From Nanobdellota archaeon (lineage in GTDB: Archaea > Nanobdellota > Nanobdellia > Woesearchaeales > GW2011-AR9), in the NCBI GenBank assembly GCA_018812355.1, contig JAHJDQ010000012.1:1-19093 (forward strand): a stretch of 19,093 nt of DNA, in the 5' to 3' direction. Shown here one piece after another: positions 1 through 6,978 of this stretch (position 1 is its first letter; each line of letters opens with the position of its first letter). The notes below the pieces were generated by a model that had not been told where the DNA came from, did not search any database, and saw nothing but the letters and a program-made list of their open reading frames with translations. The position numbers were made by a program, and so were the translations under genes.

Positions 1-26
1 TCTGGAGAATAAATTAATTCATACAT
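1..26 (-). CDS. RelE/ParE-family toxin, N-terminal fragment (cut by window edge)
   Basis: The ATG lies at 26-24, three bases after the stop codon of the antitoxin gene on the same strand. The eight complete codons read MYELIYSP, which resembles the beginning of RelE/ParE-type mRNA-interferase toxins (often MYxIxxSPxA...). Only this stub is in the window, so family assignment rests on these residues and on the tight coupling to a RelB-like antitoxin. In such pairs the antitoxin gene usually comes first, as here. The rest of the gene lies beyond base 1. Confidence 0.5.
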
Positions 27-29
27 ATT

Positions 30-248
30 TTATAATCCCAACTTTTTTTTAACTTGTTCATGTGTGTAAAATTTCCCTTGACTAATATCTTTTCTAGCTT
101 GTTCAATATTTCTTTTAGTCTCTTCAGACAATTCCATAGTGTCTTCTAATAAATCCCAGATTACTTCTTCATAACTCTCTTTATTATACATTTTTCTGTT
201 CTTCAATTCTTCCAATAAATCTGTACTAACTTGAATTGTTGTAGCCAT
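30..248 (-). CDS. RelB-like / DUF7557-type antitoxin
   Basis: A 72-residue protein. Its N terminus (MATTIQVSTDLLEELKNRK) looks like the short beta strand plus helix of the ribbon-helix-helix type antitoxins common in archaea, which bind their own promoter as dimers. The C-terminal part (ARKDISQGKFYTHEQVKKKL) matches the pattern of RelB-type antitoxin tails, in which an acidic/basic helix and a Y-T-H-E-Q/E-V element lie against a RelE toxin. The toxin start follows after three bases. A TATA-like octamer centred 26.5 bases upstream of the ATG predicts a leaderless mRNA. This is a family-level reading from sequence pattern; the exact antitoxin subfamily is uncertain. Confidence 0.65.
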   Translation of the reverse strand: MATTIQVSTDLLEELKNRKMYNKESYEEVIWDLLEDTMELSEETKRNIEQARKDISQGKFYTHEQVKKKLGL

Positions 249-270
249 AGCAACTATATAATTGACTATA

Positions 271-278
271 TTTATAAA
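271..278 (-). promoter_or_regulatory. TATA box of the toxin-antitoxin unit
   Basis: TTTATAAA on the minus strand, preceded by a purine-rich GAAAAG that fits a BRE, centred 26.5 bases upstream of the antitoxin ATG at 248. The transcript would start at or close to the A of the ATG. The whole promoter fits in the 38 bases between the mutS stop and the antitoxin start. Confidence 0.6.
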
Positions 279-286
279 CTTTTCTA

Positions 287-2764
287 CTAAAAACCTTCTA
301 AACTCATCTGCTCCTGTAACTTCTTTGCCTTAATCTTCCTAACCATTTCATCATCATTTTCTAAAAGCAACTGAATTTCTTGAGCACGTAAAATAACTTC
401 AGCCGGCATTCCTGCTAACTTCGCTACATGAATCCCAAAACTCTGATCAGCTCCTCCCTCAAGTAACTTATATAAAAAAACTATCTCTCCGCGAACTTCT
501 TTTGTAGCAAGATAATAATTATTAATTCGATCAAACTTATCTGCTAACTTATTCATGACATGATAATGCGTAGAGAACAACGTTTTCGCTTTTATAGAAT
601 TATAAATATGTTCCGCTACTGACCAGGCAATTGAAACCCCATCAAATGTAGACGTACCTCGACCAATCTCATCTAAGATTACTAAACTTCTAGAAGTAGC
701 ATTATGTAATATTGCAGCCGTTTCGTTCATCTCGACCATAAACGTACTCTGCCCCGAGCTTAAATCATCTTGCGCTCCTACTCTAGTAAAGATTCTGTCA
801 ACTACCCCTAACACAGCATCTGAACAAGGAACATAAGAACCAATCTGCGCCATTAAGACAATCAAAGCAACTTGCCTCATTAAAGATGACTTACCACTCA
901 TATTTGCTCCAGTAATAATCATCATCTCTCCATCCGAAATAAAAACATCATTAGCAATATATCTTTCCTCAATTTTTTCTAATACCGGATGCCGACTCCC
1001 GCCTAATTGAATCACATTTTCATTAACAAACTTTGGTTTAGTGTAACCATTTTCCTGAGCAACTTTTGCCAAACTACAAAGTACATCCAACACTGCCAGC
1101 TTTAACGCTGCTTCCTGAACTTCAGCAGTACTTTTAGCTACTTGACTAATCAACTCTTGAAATAAATCATATTCCAACGAAACAATCTTCTCTTCCGCTC
1201 CAAGAATCTTTTCTTCTTCTAACTTCAATTCTTCAGTAATGTATCTTTCAGAGTTTGCCGTTGTCTGTTTCCTAATATACGATGAAGGAACTAATCCTAA
1301 ATTTTTCTTAGTCACTTCAATAAAATAGCCAAAGACTCTGGTATAACCGATCCGTAAAGTATTAATCCCTGTTTTTTCTCGCTCACGTTCTTCAATCCCT
1401 TGTAAATATTTTTTACTATTTTTCTTAATCTCACGCAACTGATCCAATTCCGAATTAAAACCATCTTTAATCATTCCCCCTTCTCTAATTAAGAGCGGAG
1501 CATCTTCTTTAACTGCCATATTAATCAGATTAACCACTTTCTCCATCGAAGAAATACTCTTAATCTCTCCTAATAATCCCGAATCATTTAACTTCTCTTT
1601 AATTAATGGTACTTGTAATAACGAATTTCTTAACGCCAATAAATCCCGCGGAGTAGAGTTTCCATAATTCACTCTACTAATCAACCTTTCTAAATCATAT
1701 ACTCCTTCTAACAAACCAATTATCTCTTCACGGATAATCACACTCTTATTCAGTTCAGCCAGAGCATCTAACCTTTTCTTAATCACTTCCGGATTCAACA
1801 ATGGCTCTTTCAACCATTTCTTTAAAAGACGACTACCCATCGCCGTAACAGTTTTATCCAAAACAGAAAGTAATGTTCCTCTAGTTCCCCCATCTTTAAT
1901 ATTCTTAATCAATTCTAAATTACGTAAAGTGCTTGTATCTAACAACATTCTCTGCTGATCATTCTGTAAAGAAATCTTCTTGATGTGTGCTAAATTATTC
2001 TTCTGCGTGTCTAACAAATATTTTAATAAAGCACCGGAAACAGCTAAATTAAACTTCTTCTCCTCTAAACCAAAACAATCTAAACTAATTAAGTTAAAAT
2101 GGTTTAATAAAACCTCTCTCGCTTTTTCCGTTTTAAAATAATAATCTTCTAAAGTATTGACATAACAATTTTTTTTAATCTTACTAACCAATTCCTCATT
2201 AACCAATAAACTTTCCGGCATAATACATTCTGAAGGACTTAAACGAGAAATTTCGTTCATTAAATGTACTAAACTATCTACTTTTTTAGTTAGAAACTCT
2301 CCCGTTGATAAATCACAACAAGCTAATGCATAATTGTCTTCATGCGCAGTTAAACAAATAATATAATTATTTTCTTTCTCTTCTAACATCGAAGAATCAA
2401 TCACCGTTCCTGGTGTAACGATTCTTACAACTCCTCTTTTCACTAAGCCTTGCGCTTGCTTGGGATCCTCTAATTGTTCAACTATAGCAACTTTATAACC
2501 CTTCTTCACTAAGCGCGCCAGATAATTATCTAAGGCATGGTAAGGGATCCCTGCTAATGGTGCTCGTTTCTCTCTTTTTCCACGCGCCGTTAAAGTAATT
2601 TCTAATTCCTTCGCAGCTGTAACCGCATCCTCATAAAACATTTCATAGAAATCACCCATGCGCATCATAATGATACAATCCGGATGATTGCTTTTACTAT
2701 ATTGATACTGCCGCATTCCGGGAGTAAGCTGTTCAGGAGGAATATCTAAGATTGATTCTACCAC
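287..2764 (-). CDS. mutS: DNA mismatch repair ATPase MutS (MutS1 type)
   Basis: An 825-residue, full-length MutS that recognises mispaired or looped DNA as a clamp dimer and recruits MutL. The N-terminal mismatch-binding domain has GDFYEMF, with the wedge Phe39 and Glu41 of the F-x-E motif. The middle carries the connector, lever and clamp regions. The ATPase has Walker A GANMSGKSS at 619-627, Walker B LVILDEIG with D698/E699, and the downstream FSTHYH switch region. The length is close to the bacterial family (about 850). The start is a GTG at 2764: an in-frame TAA lies nine codons upstream, and a TATA-like octamer is centred 26.5 bases before the GTG. The stop is TAG. No mutL is present in the window. 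MutS1 is patchy in archaea, so bacterial origin by transfer is likely, but base composition matches its neighbours. Confidence 0.97.
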   Translation of the reverse strand: MVESILDIPPEQLTPGMRQYQYSKSNHPDCIIMMRMGDFYEMFYEDAVTAAKELEITLTARGKREKRAPLAGIPYHALDNYLARLVKKGYKVAIVEQLEDPKQAQGLVKRGVVRIVTPGTVIDSSMLEEKENNYIICLTAHEDNYALACCDLSTGEFLTKKVDSLVHLMNEISRLSPSECIMPESLLVNEELVSKIKKNCYVNTLEDYYFKTEKAREVLLNHFNLISLDCFGLEEKKFNLAVSGALLKYLLDTQKNNLAHIKKISLQNDQQRMLLDTSTLRNLELIKNIKDGGTRGTLLSVLDKTVTAMGSRLLKKWLKEPLLNPEVIKKRLDALAELNKSVIIREEIIGLLEGVYDLERLISRVNYGNSTPRDLLALRNSLLQVPLIKEKLNDSGLLGEIKSISSMEKVVNLINMAVKEDAPLLIREGGMIKDGFNSELDQLREIKKNSKKYLQGIEEREREKTGINTLRIGYTRVFGYFIEVTKKNLGLVPSSYIRKQTTANSERYITEELKLEEEKILGAEEKIVSLEYDLFQELISQVAKSTAEVQEAALKLAVLDVLCSLAKVAQENGYTKPKFVNENVIQLGGSRHPVLEKIEERYIANDVFISDGEMMIITGANMSGKSSLMRQVALIVLMAQIGSYVPCSDAVLGVVDRIFTRVGAQDDLSSGQSTFMVEMNETAAILHNATSRSLVILDEIGRGTSTFDGVSIAWSVAEHIYNSIKAKTLFSTHYHVMNKLADKFDRINNYYLATKEVRGEIVFLYKLLEGGADQSFGIHVAKLAGMPAEVILRAQEIQLLLENDDEMVRKIKAKKLQEQMSLEGF

Positions 2765-2786
2765 ATCATTAAAGAATATTTGTTTT

Positions 2787-2794
2787 TTTTAAAG
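2787..2794 (-). promoter_or_regulatory. TATA-like element of mutS
   Basis: CTTTAAAA on the minus strand, centred 26.5 bases upstream of the GTG start. No Shine-Dalgarno is visible before the GTG, which fits a leaderless transcript. The match is weaker than for TTTATAAA boxes elsewhere in the window and an A/T run lies beside it. Confidence 0.4.
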
Positions 2795-2845
2795 ATTGTT
2801 GTTAATGAGCCTGTTACTATTAGGAGATGGTGAAAAAAAGAAAGA

Positions 2846-2853
2846 TTTATAAA
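2846..2853 (+). promoter_or_regulatory. TATA box of the 457-residue gene
   Basis: TTTATAAA on the plus strand with purines (GAAAGA) just upstream as a possible BRE, centred 26.5 bases before the ATG at 2876. A leaderless transcript is predicted. It is divergent from the mutS promoter in the same 111-base gap. Confidence 0.6.
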
Positions 2854-2875
2854 TGGTAAACCTAGATTAAAATCA

Positions 2876-4249
2876 ATGGTAGCCGAGCTAGATAATCCAG
2901 AAGAAAGTACCGAGCCAATCGATTTAGATAGCATGACTTTAGGAGAAATTTTTCTAGCCCAAATGCTCGGCGAGATTCCCGAATCTAATCTTAATCATAA
3001 CATTAGTCAACCAAAACAAGAAGAAATACATTATGATGATATCTCTAATAAATTAAATGAAACCCCAATCCAAATATATGATCTAGAAGATGCAAAATTT
3101 CTAACCGAAGATCGAATTGATGATGGTGAAATGGAATTAAGACAATTTGCCAAAATTTTAGCGAGTAAGTTTTTACCTAAAGGAAAAACAAGAACATATG
3201 TCTGTAACAATTATTATGAGTACTTAACAACGTTAAAGACTATTTCTGGTCTAGATCTTGAAACTGTTTTAACTGAGCAAGATTTAACACCTCATCAACG
3301 TACGTATTTAAGCAAGTACTTAAGACTTGATGATAAAGACCCAGTTGACAACGAATTTAAAGGATTTAAAAATGGCAAGTACTTAGGATTTGATGATAAA
3401 AACTCAGTTGACAGCGAATTTATTAAAGGATTTAAAAATCGTAAAGTCTACATTGAATTAATTTGTTCAGTTAGTAGTAAAGCGGGTCGAGCAAGAATAG
3501 TTGGAGTACGTCGAAAAGACTTAGATCGAACAAATTGCAAGACCGCAAAAAGAGTTATTGATGAACTTATAGAGCGCATCATTAATGGAGAAACATTAAG
3601 TGAAAAGGTCAATCAGCTTAAAAGTATGCTCACTGAAGATGAGAGAAGGGAAATTTGGGCTGATGACATTTTCGGATTGTTAATTGCTACAGATAAGCCA
3701 GAACAGGCTCGAAGATTATTGTATGATGAAATTTATGATGATTTAGGGAATTATGGTTATATGGCTGACAATCATCAGGCACCAATAGAAGTAATCAAGA
3801 GAACTGGTCTAAAAGTAAGTGGGAAACAAAAATCAGGAATTGATGATCATTACCAATACGGAACATCTAACGCTAGTCAAGTTCAACTCAAATTTAGAAG
3901 AGATGATTGTCAAGGAACTTATCATTCTACTCCTGGAATTTGGGAATTAGTCGTGAAAGACATTATTTCATTATTAGTTGATAGTATGGAACACGTTATG
4001 GATTATCGTCCTAAAGATACTCGTAAAAAAATCAGCCGAAGAGGTAGAACTAACAGAAAAATTTGGACTGATGAAACTGAGATAAAGTGGAATAAGAATG
4101 ATTGGAAGGAATTCTATCAGCTTGTTGAATTAGGAAAAATGTTATATCAATTACCCCCAAAAAATGAAAATGAAGAAAGAACACTTGATTCTAATCGAAG
4201 AAGAGTCCTAGCACCTCATTTTTATTTTGAACCACCAAGAAAAATATAA
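2876..4249 (+). CDS. uncharacterised 457-residue protein with a faint RelA/SpoT-like segment
   Basis: I do not recognise this protein. The N-terminal ~80 residues are acidic and probably flexible. Residues about 147-189 hold a tandem duplication (see repeat). The middle has a basic stretch (AGRARIVGVRRKDLDR) and then WADDIFGLLIATD, which resembles the strand-turn DD-xxG-xRI-x of RelA/SpoT-type nucleotidyltransferases. A later VQLKFR could be their Glu/Gln-containing strand, but the canonical catalytic residues are not obvious. The C-terminal ~70 residues are basic and rich in Arg/Lys/Trp, perhaps nucleic-acid binding. There is no signal peptide or membrane segment. It is monocistronic, convergent with rpoN and only 21 bases from its end. 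The synthetase idea is an inference of low certainty; the coding call rests on length, an ATG at the expected distance from a TATA box, and consistent composition. Confidence 0.8.
   Translation: MVAELDNPEESTEPIDLDSMTLGEIFLAQMLGEIPESNLNHNISQPKQEEIHYDDISNKLNETPIQIYDLEDAKFLTEDRIDDGEMELRQFAKILASKFLPKGKTRTYVCNNYYEYLTTLKTISGLDLETVLTEQDLTPHQRTYLSKYLRLDDKDPVDNEFKGFKNGKYLGFDDKNSVDSEFIKGFKNRKVYIELICSVSSKAGRARIVGVRRKDLDRTNCKTAKRVIDELIERIINGETLSEKVNQLKSMLTEDERREIWADDIFGLLIATDKPEQARRLLYDEIYDDLGNYGYMADNHQAPIEVIKRTGLKVSGKQKSGIDDHYQYGTSNASQVQLKFRRDDCQGTYHSTPGIWELVVKDIISLLVDSMEHVMDYRPKDTRKKISRRGRTNRKIWTDETEIKWNKNDWKEFYQLVELGKMLYQLPPKNENEERTLDSNRRRVLAPHFYFEPPRKI
3314..3442 (+). repeat. in-frame tandem duplication, 63 + 66 bp, within the 457-residue gene
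   Basis: The first unit spans 3314-3376 and the second 3377-3442. Both encode K-Y-L-x-[LF]-D-D-K-[DN]-x-V-D-[NS]-E-F-(IK)-G-F-K-N. The second copy has one extra codon (ATT) and about a dozen substitutions, mostly silent or conservative, so the copies are related but not freshly duplicated. They form a repeat of about 21 residues in the middle of the protein. Confidence 0.9.
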
Positions 4250-4270
4250 TAATATAAAAAAAATTAAAAC
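4250..4270 (-). terminator. poly-U terminator after rpoN
   Basis: Immediately after the rpoN stop codon the minus strand reads GTTTTAATTTTTTTTATATT. T-runs of this kind are sufficient for archaeal RNA polymerase termination without a hairpin. It ends the ribosomal protein/RNA polymerase operon and separates it from the convergent 457-residue gene. Confidence 0.6.
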
Positions 4271-4468
4271 TTAACACTTCTTAAATTCGCCCGCTAAATC
4301 AATCAATTCAACGTGTCCTAAGAAAACTCCTCGACAACAATATCTTTCCAAGCCAACCGCATCTAACGCTTTCTTCTTGCTTTCGCCTTTCTCAACACGT
4401 TCTCGGTACTCTTCAAACAAATGTCCGACTGGTTTTCCACAACTGAAGCATCTTATTGGGATTATCAT
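4271..4468 (-). CDS. rpoN: DNA-directed RNA polymerase subunit N (Rpo10)
   Basis: A 65-residue subunit equivalent to eukaryotic Rpb10; it helps assemble the D-L-N-P platform on which the large subunits fold. The zinc site is complete: CFSCGKPVG (C7, C10) and the atypical adjacent Cys pair in RYCCR (C44, C45). Length and the N-terminal MIIPIRCFSCGKP are typical. It is the last gene of the operon, 47 bases after rps9, with its own Shine-Dalgarno GAGGGT (4480-4475) six bases before the ATG. In many archaea rpoK and rps2 follow; here a T-run and a convergent gene follow instead. This rpoN is not the bacterial sigma-54 gene of the same name. Confidence 0.97.
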   Translation of the reverse strand: MIIPIRCFSCGKPVGHLFEEYRERVEKGESKKKALDAVGLERYCCRGVFLGHVELIDLAGEFKKC

Positions 4469-4515
4469 TGTTCTACCCTCGAATAATTAATTGTTTTTAT
4501 TGTTATCATTTTTTC

Positions 4516-4911
4516 TTACCTGTAACTCTTCTGCCTTTTAGCACGAGCTTTTGAATCATTCGGTTTACAAACTTCTTTACGACGAACATCTGCAACTAAT
4601 AACAAACGATCATAATCATCAAACGTTTTCTTTAATTTCTTATCATGTTCAACTAAAGCTCTAGCCATTGCTAACCTGACTGCATCAGCTTGTCCATTAA
4701 CTCCACCACCAGAAACTTTAACATTAATATCAATCTTCTTCATTATATCTCCCGCTAAAACTAACGGCTCAGTAATTCTTAACATTAAAATGTGAGTACT
4801 AAAGTTTTCTAATGAAATATTATTAATCATAACTCTTCCTTTTCCAGAACTTAACGTTGCTCGAGCTACCGAACGTTTACGTTTTCCTTTACTTTGAATT
4901 GTTTTTTTCAT
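4516..4911 (-). CDS. rps9: 30S ribosomal protein S9 (uS9)
   Basis: 131 residues. The C-terminal tail ARAKRQKSYR is the family signature: its last Arg reaches the P-site tRNA in the small subunit head. Other typical parts are the N-terminal KGKRKRSVARATL and VSGGGVNGQADAVRLAMARAL. The ATG is one base after the rpl13 stop codon (TAG), with AAGG (minus strand) inside the rpl13 3' end as a ribosome-binding site, so translation is probably coupled. It belongs to the archaeal cluster L18e-L13-S9-RpoN. Confidence 0.97.
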   Translation of the reverse strand: MKKTIQSKGKRKRSVARATLSSGKGRVMINNISLENFSTHILMLRITEPLVLAGDIMKKIDINVKVSGGGVNGQADAVRLAMARALVEHDKKLKKTFDDYDRLLLVADVRRKEVCKPNDSKARAKRQKSYR

Positions 4912-4912
4912 C

Positions 4913-5332
4913 CTAAATACCTTTTAAATGCTTACAAATATCTCCAATTGTGATTGATTTTAAGATTGGTAGTTTATTAACGCTAGCATTCTCCACAACA
5001 ATCATCTCTTTTCCAACTAATTCCTTAGGAACATCAGTATAACACATAATCCGTTTAAAAGCTTCTCTTCCTCGAGCATCTTTCCAGGGTAACATCCCTC
5101 TAATCGAACGACGCACAATCCTGTCAGGCAATTTAGTATGCTTAGCACTTTTTAAGGGATAACCTTTACGCCTTCTTTTTGTTTTTTCATTTGTTAATGT
5201 GGTTACTTTTTTCCCACTAATAAATATTTTTTCACAATTAACTACTCTGACTTCTTCTCCTAATAAAGCATCTTTCGCTACAAGAGAGGCTAACCTTCCT
5301 AATAACATTCCTTCACCATTGTAAACCTTCAT
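4913..5332 (-). CDS. rpl13: 50S ribosomal protein L13 (uL13)
   Basis: 139 residues of archaeal/eukaryotic-type L13, an early-assembling large-subunit protein that binds 23S rRNA. Recognisable segments are the N-terminal NGEGMLLGRLASLVAKDAL, VRVVNCEKIFISG, and RIVRRSIRGMLPWKDARGR. The ATG overlaps the rpl18e stop by four bases (ATGA, 5329-5332), giving translational coupling. A GTGAGG lies in the 3' end of rpl18e as a possible ribosome-binding site. Confidence 0.97.
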   Translation of the reverse strand: MKVYNGEGMLLGRLASLVAKDALLGEEVRVVNCEKIFISGKKVTTLTNEKTKRRRKGYPLKSAKHTKLPDRIVRRSIRGMLPWKDARGREAFKRIMCYTDVPKELVGKEMIVVENASVNKLPILKSITIGDICKHLKGI

Positions 5333-5679
5333 CCGAGTATCCTCACTTTCTTCCCTTGCGGATTTTGTTTGAATAAATCATTGATTGAAATAACTTTTCC
5401 TTTTGCGGAAGTAATTTTTCTTTCCGCTTCAGCCGAAAAGTTTATTGCCGCTACTTCTACTGGTCTGCTAATCTCGCCAATACTTAACACTTTTCCCGGT
5501 ACTAAAACCGTTTCACCATCTTTAGCATATTGTGCAATTTTGTAAAGATTAACTTCTCTTCGTTGGCGCGAAGGCTTTTTAAGATCTTTAACTACCCGAC
5601 GCCAAAACTTGCTATCCTTACCTTTACTCTCTAATTCAACTAATAAGTTCTGTAATTGGTAGTTGGTTGGACCTCTCAT
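5329..5679 (-). CDS. rpl18e: 50S ribosomal protein L18e (eL18)
   Basis: 116 residues of the archaeal/eukaryotic L18e family, which has no equivalent in bacterial ribosomes and is related in fold to L15. Typical features are RGPTNYQLQNLLVELESKGK at the N terminus, the basic FWRRVVKDLKKPSRQRREV, and GKVLSIGEISRPVEVAAINFS. The ATG at 5679 is preceded by a strong Shine-Dalgarno GGGAGG (5695-5690) at a spacing of ten bases. It is separated from rpoD by a 58-base leader that can form alternative hairpins. Confidence 0.96.
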   Translation of the reverse strand: MRGPTNYQLQNLLVELESKGKDSKFWRRVVKDLKKPSRQRREVNLYKIAQYAKDGETVLVPGKVLSIGEISRPVEVAAINFSAEAERKITSAKGKVISINDLFKQNPQGKKVRILG

Positions 5680-5689
5680 GCTAAAAAAT

Positions 5690-5733
5690 CCTCCCGTATT
5701 TTTGGCATGACTCCAAAAATTATCTTAATTTTT
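5690..5733 (-). promoter_or_regulatory. alternative hairpins in the rpoD-rpl18e leader
   Basis: Two perfect 8-bp stems share one arm. In plus-strand coordinates, 5726-5733 pairs with 5715-5722 (loop 3), and 5713-5720 pairs with 5698-5705 (loop 7). They cannot form together. The A-run of the last arm can also pair with the U-run that follows the GGGAGG Shine-Dalgarno (5695-5690), which would place the Shine-Dalgarno in a loop. The arrangement looks like an attenuator or a translational switch, but these are AT-rich arms in an AT-rich genome and no regulator is known. Confidence 0.35.
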
Positions 5734-5737
5734 GTTT

Positions 5738-6517
5738 TCATATAAGTTTCTCCAATTCCTCAGCTTTTGAAATTAAAATCTCAGCACTTTGACTGAGCAT
5801 TTCTTTATAACTTAACTGACCCCAACTTTCTAAAACAAAAATAAAATTGTCCGTGTAATCTAAAGTAATTCCTGAATCAATCTCGGTATAATATTCTAAT
5901 AAATTTGATTCATAAAGCTGATCTTGATTAACTTTAACACTACTACCTTTAAAATCAAAGACATTATCAGTGCAAGCTTCTTTTAATTTCTCAATATCAT
6001 TAACCTTGCCCACTTTTAAAACTGGTTCTTTCTTAAAGTAAGTCCAGCCTGGCGACCATTTAGCATGCATTCGCCCATTACCCATAATCGCAGTCATCTG
6101 GAGATCAACTTTTTGTTTCGCTAATAATTTTGTAATTGGCATTTCCGGTTGAACAAAATTACATTTTGGATCAGTACTTTGTGCTTCTTCTGCCTTAACA
6201 TAACCTTTCTTGGCAACTTTCAAATTAATTTTTAATTCACACTGGGCACATCCTTCTCCTGAACATTTACATTTTTCTTTTAAATTATAACTTTTCAAAT
6301 CAGTTTTAATTGGACATAAACCTAAACGTAATCCCAGCATCTCATCATATAAAGCAGAACCGTTATCTTTAATCTCAATATCTTCTACTGCTAATGTCGG
6401 CACTTCCTCTATAATTAATCTTCTGATCGTGTTTACAAAAACTTCATCACTACCTTTAAAAAAAAAGATTAACTTATTTTTTTTCCGTTCTTCCTTAATT
6501 TTTTCGAGCTTAATCAT
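5738..6517 (-). CDS. rpoD: DNA-directed RNA polymerase subunit D (Rpo3)
   Basis: 259 residues, the archaeal alpha-like subunit that pairs with RpoL to start polymerase assembly. The N-terminal dimerisation part contains DEVFVNTIRRLIIEEVPTLAVEDIEI. The inserted domain has a Cys cluster, KCKCSGEGCAQC plus C of DPKCNFVQ, which corresponds to the Fe-S/zinc-binding region found in many archaeal D subunits. The second half has the conserved GRMHAKWSPGWTYFKKEP. It overlaps rps11 by four bases (ATGA, 6514-6517). Its partner gene rpoL lies at 13775-14044 in the same window. The name rpoD here means archaeal subunit D, not the bacterial sigma-70 gene. Confidence 0.97.
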   Translation of the reverse strand: MIKLEKIKEERKKNKLIFFFKGSDEVFVNTIRRLIIEEVPTLAVEDIEIKDNGSALYDEMLGLRLGLCPIKTDLKSYNLKEKCKCSGEGCAQCELKINLKVAKKGYVKAEEAQSTDPKCNFVQPEMPITKLLAKQKVDLQMTAIMGNGRMHAKWSPGWTYFKKEPVLKVGKVNDIEKLKEACTDNVFDFKGSSVKVNQDQLYESNLLEYYTEIDSGITLDYTDNFIFVLESWGQLSYKEMLSQSAEILISKAEELEKLI

Positions 6518-6978
6518 ACTCTTCGCCCCCGTCTACCGCCCTTAGCCCGACAGCCATTATGAGCTTCAGGAGTAACTTCTTCAATCTTACCAATTCTAAT
6601 TCCAACTCTTGACAAAGTTCTTAACGCCGCCTGTGCTCCAGGTCCTGTATTCTTCGGCCCATTATGACCACCACGACCTCTAATTCTAATATACAATCCA
6701 GAAATACCTTTCTCACGGCAAAGTTCCGCAATCTTTTTCGCTACACCCATTGCTGCTGTCGGAGAACTTTCTAAACGATCAGATTTAACAATTTGTCCCC
6801 CAGATGCTCGAGCAAGAGTTTCCGTACCAGTAATATCAGTTACAGTAATAATAGTATTATTATAAGTAGAGAAGATATGAGCAATTCCCCATCTCATTGG
6901 TCTTCTTTGCTTAAAATCGCGATTATCTCTTCTTGGAGGTGAATCCGTTCTAGGTTGTGGTTTCTGTTCTGGAGTCAT
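6514..6978 (-). CDS. rps11: 30S ribosomal protein S11 (uS11)
   Basis: 154 residues. The first ~27 residues are a polar, Pro/Arg-rich extension. The S11 core follows: RWGIAHIFSTYNNTIITVTD, the SGGQIVKSDRLESSPTAA region, GLYIRIRGRGGHNGPKNTGPG, and the basic C-terminal CRAKGGRRGRRV that contacts rRNA at the platform. It overlaps rps4 upstream and rpoD downstream, each by four bases, so S4-S11-RpoD are probably translated in a coupled way. Confidence 0.97.
   Translation of the reverse strand: MTPEQKPQPRTDSPPRRDNRDFKQRRPMRWGIAHIFSTYNNTIITVTDITGTETLARASGGQIVKSDRLESSPTAAMGVAKKIAELCREKGISGLYIRIRGRGGHNGPKNTGPGAQAALRTLSRVGIRIGKIEEVTPEAHNGCRAKGGRRGRRV

Noticed and set aside
3340..3440. TTGACA hexamers followed by A/T-rich sequence in the tandem repeat, as sigma-70 promoters
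   Set aside because: They lie within coding repeats that explain their recurrence, and no good TATAAT occurs at the right spacing.
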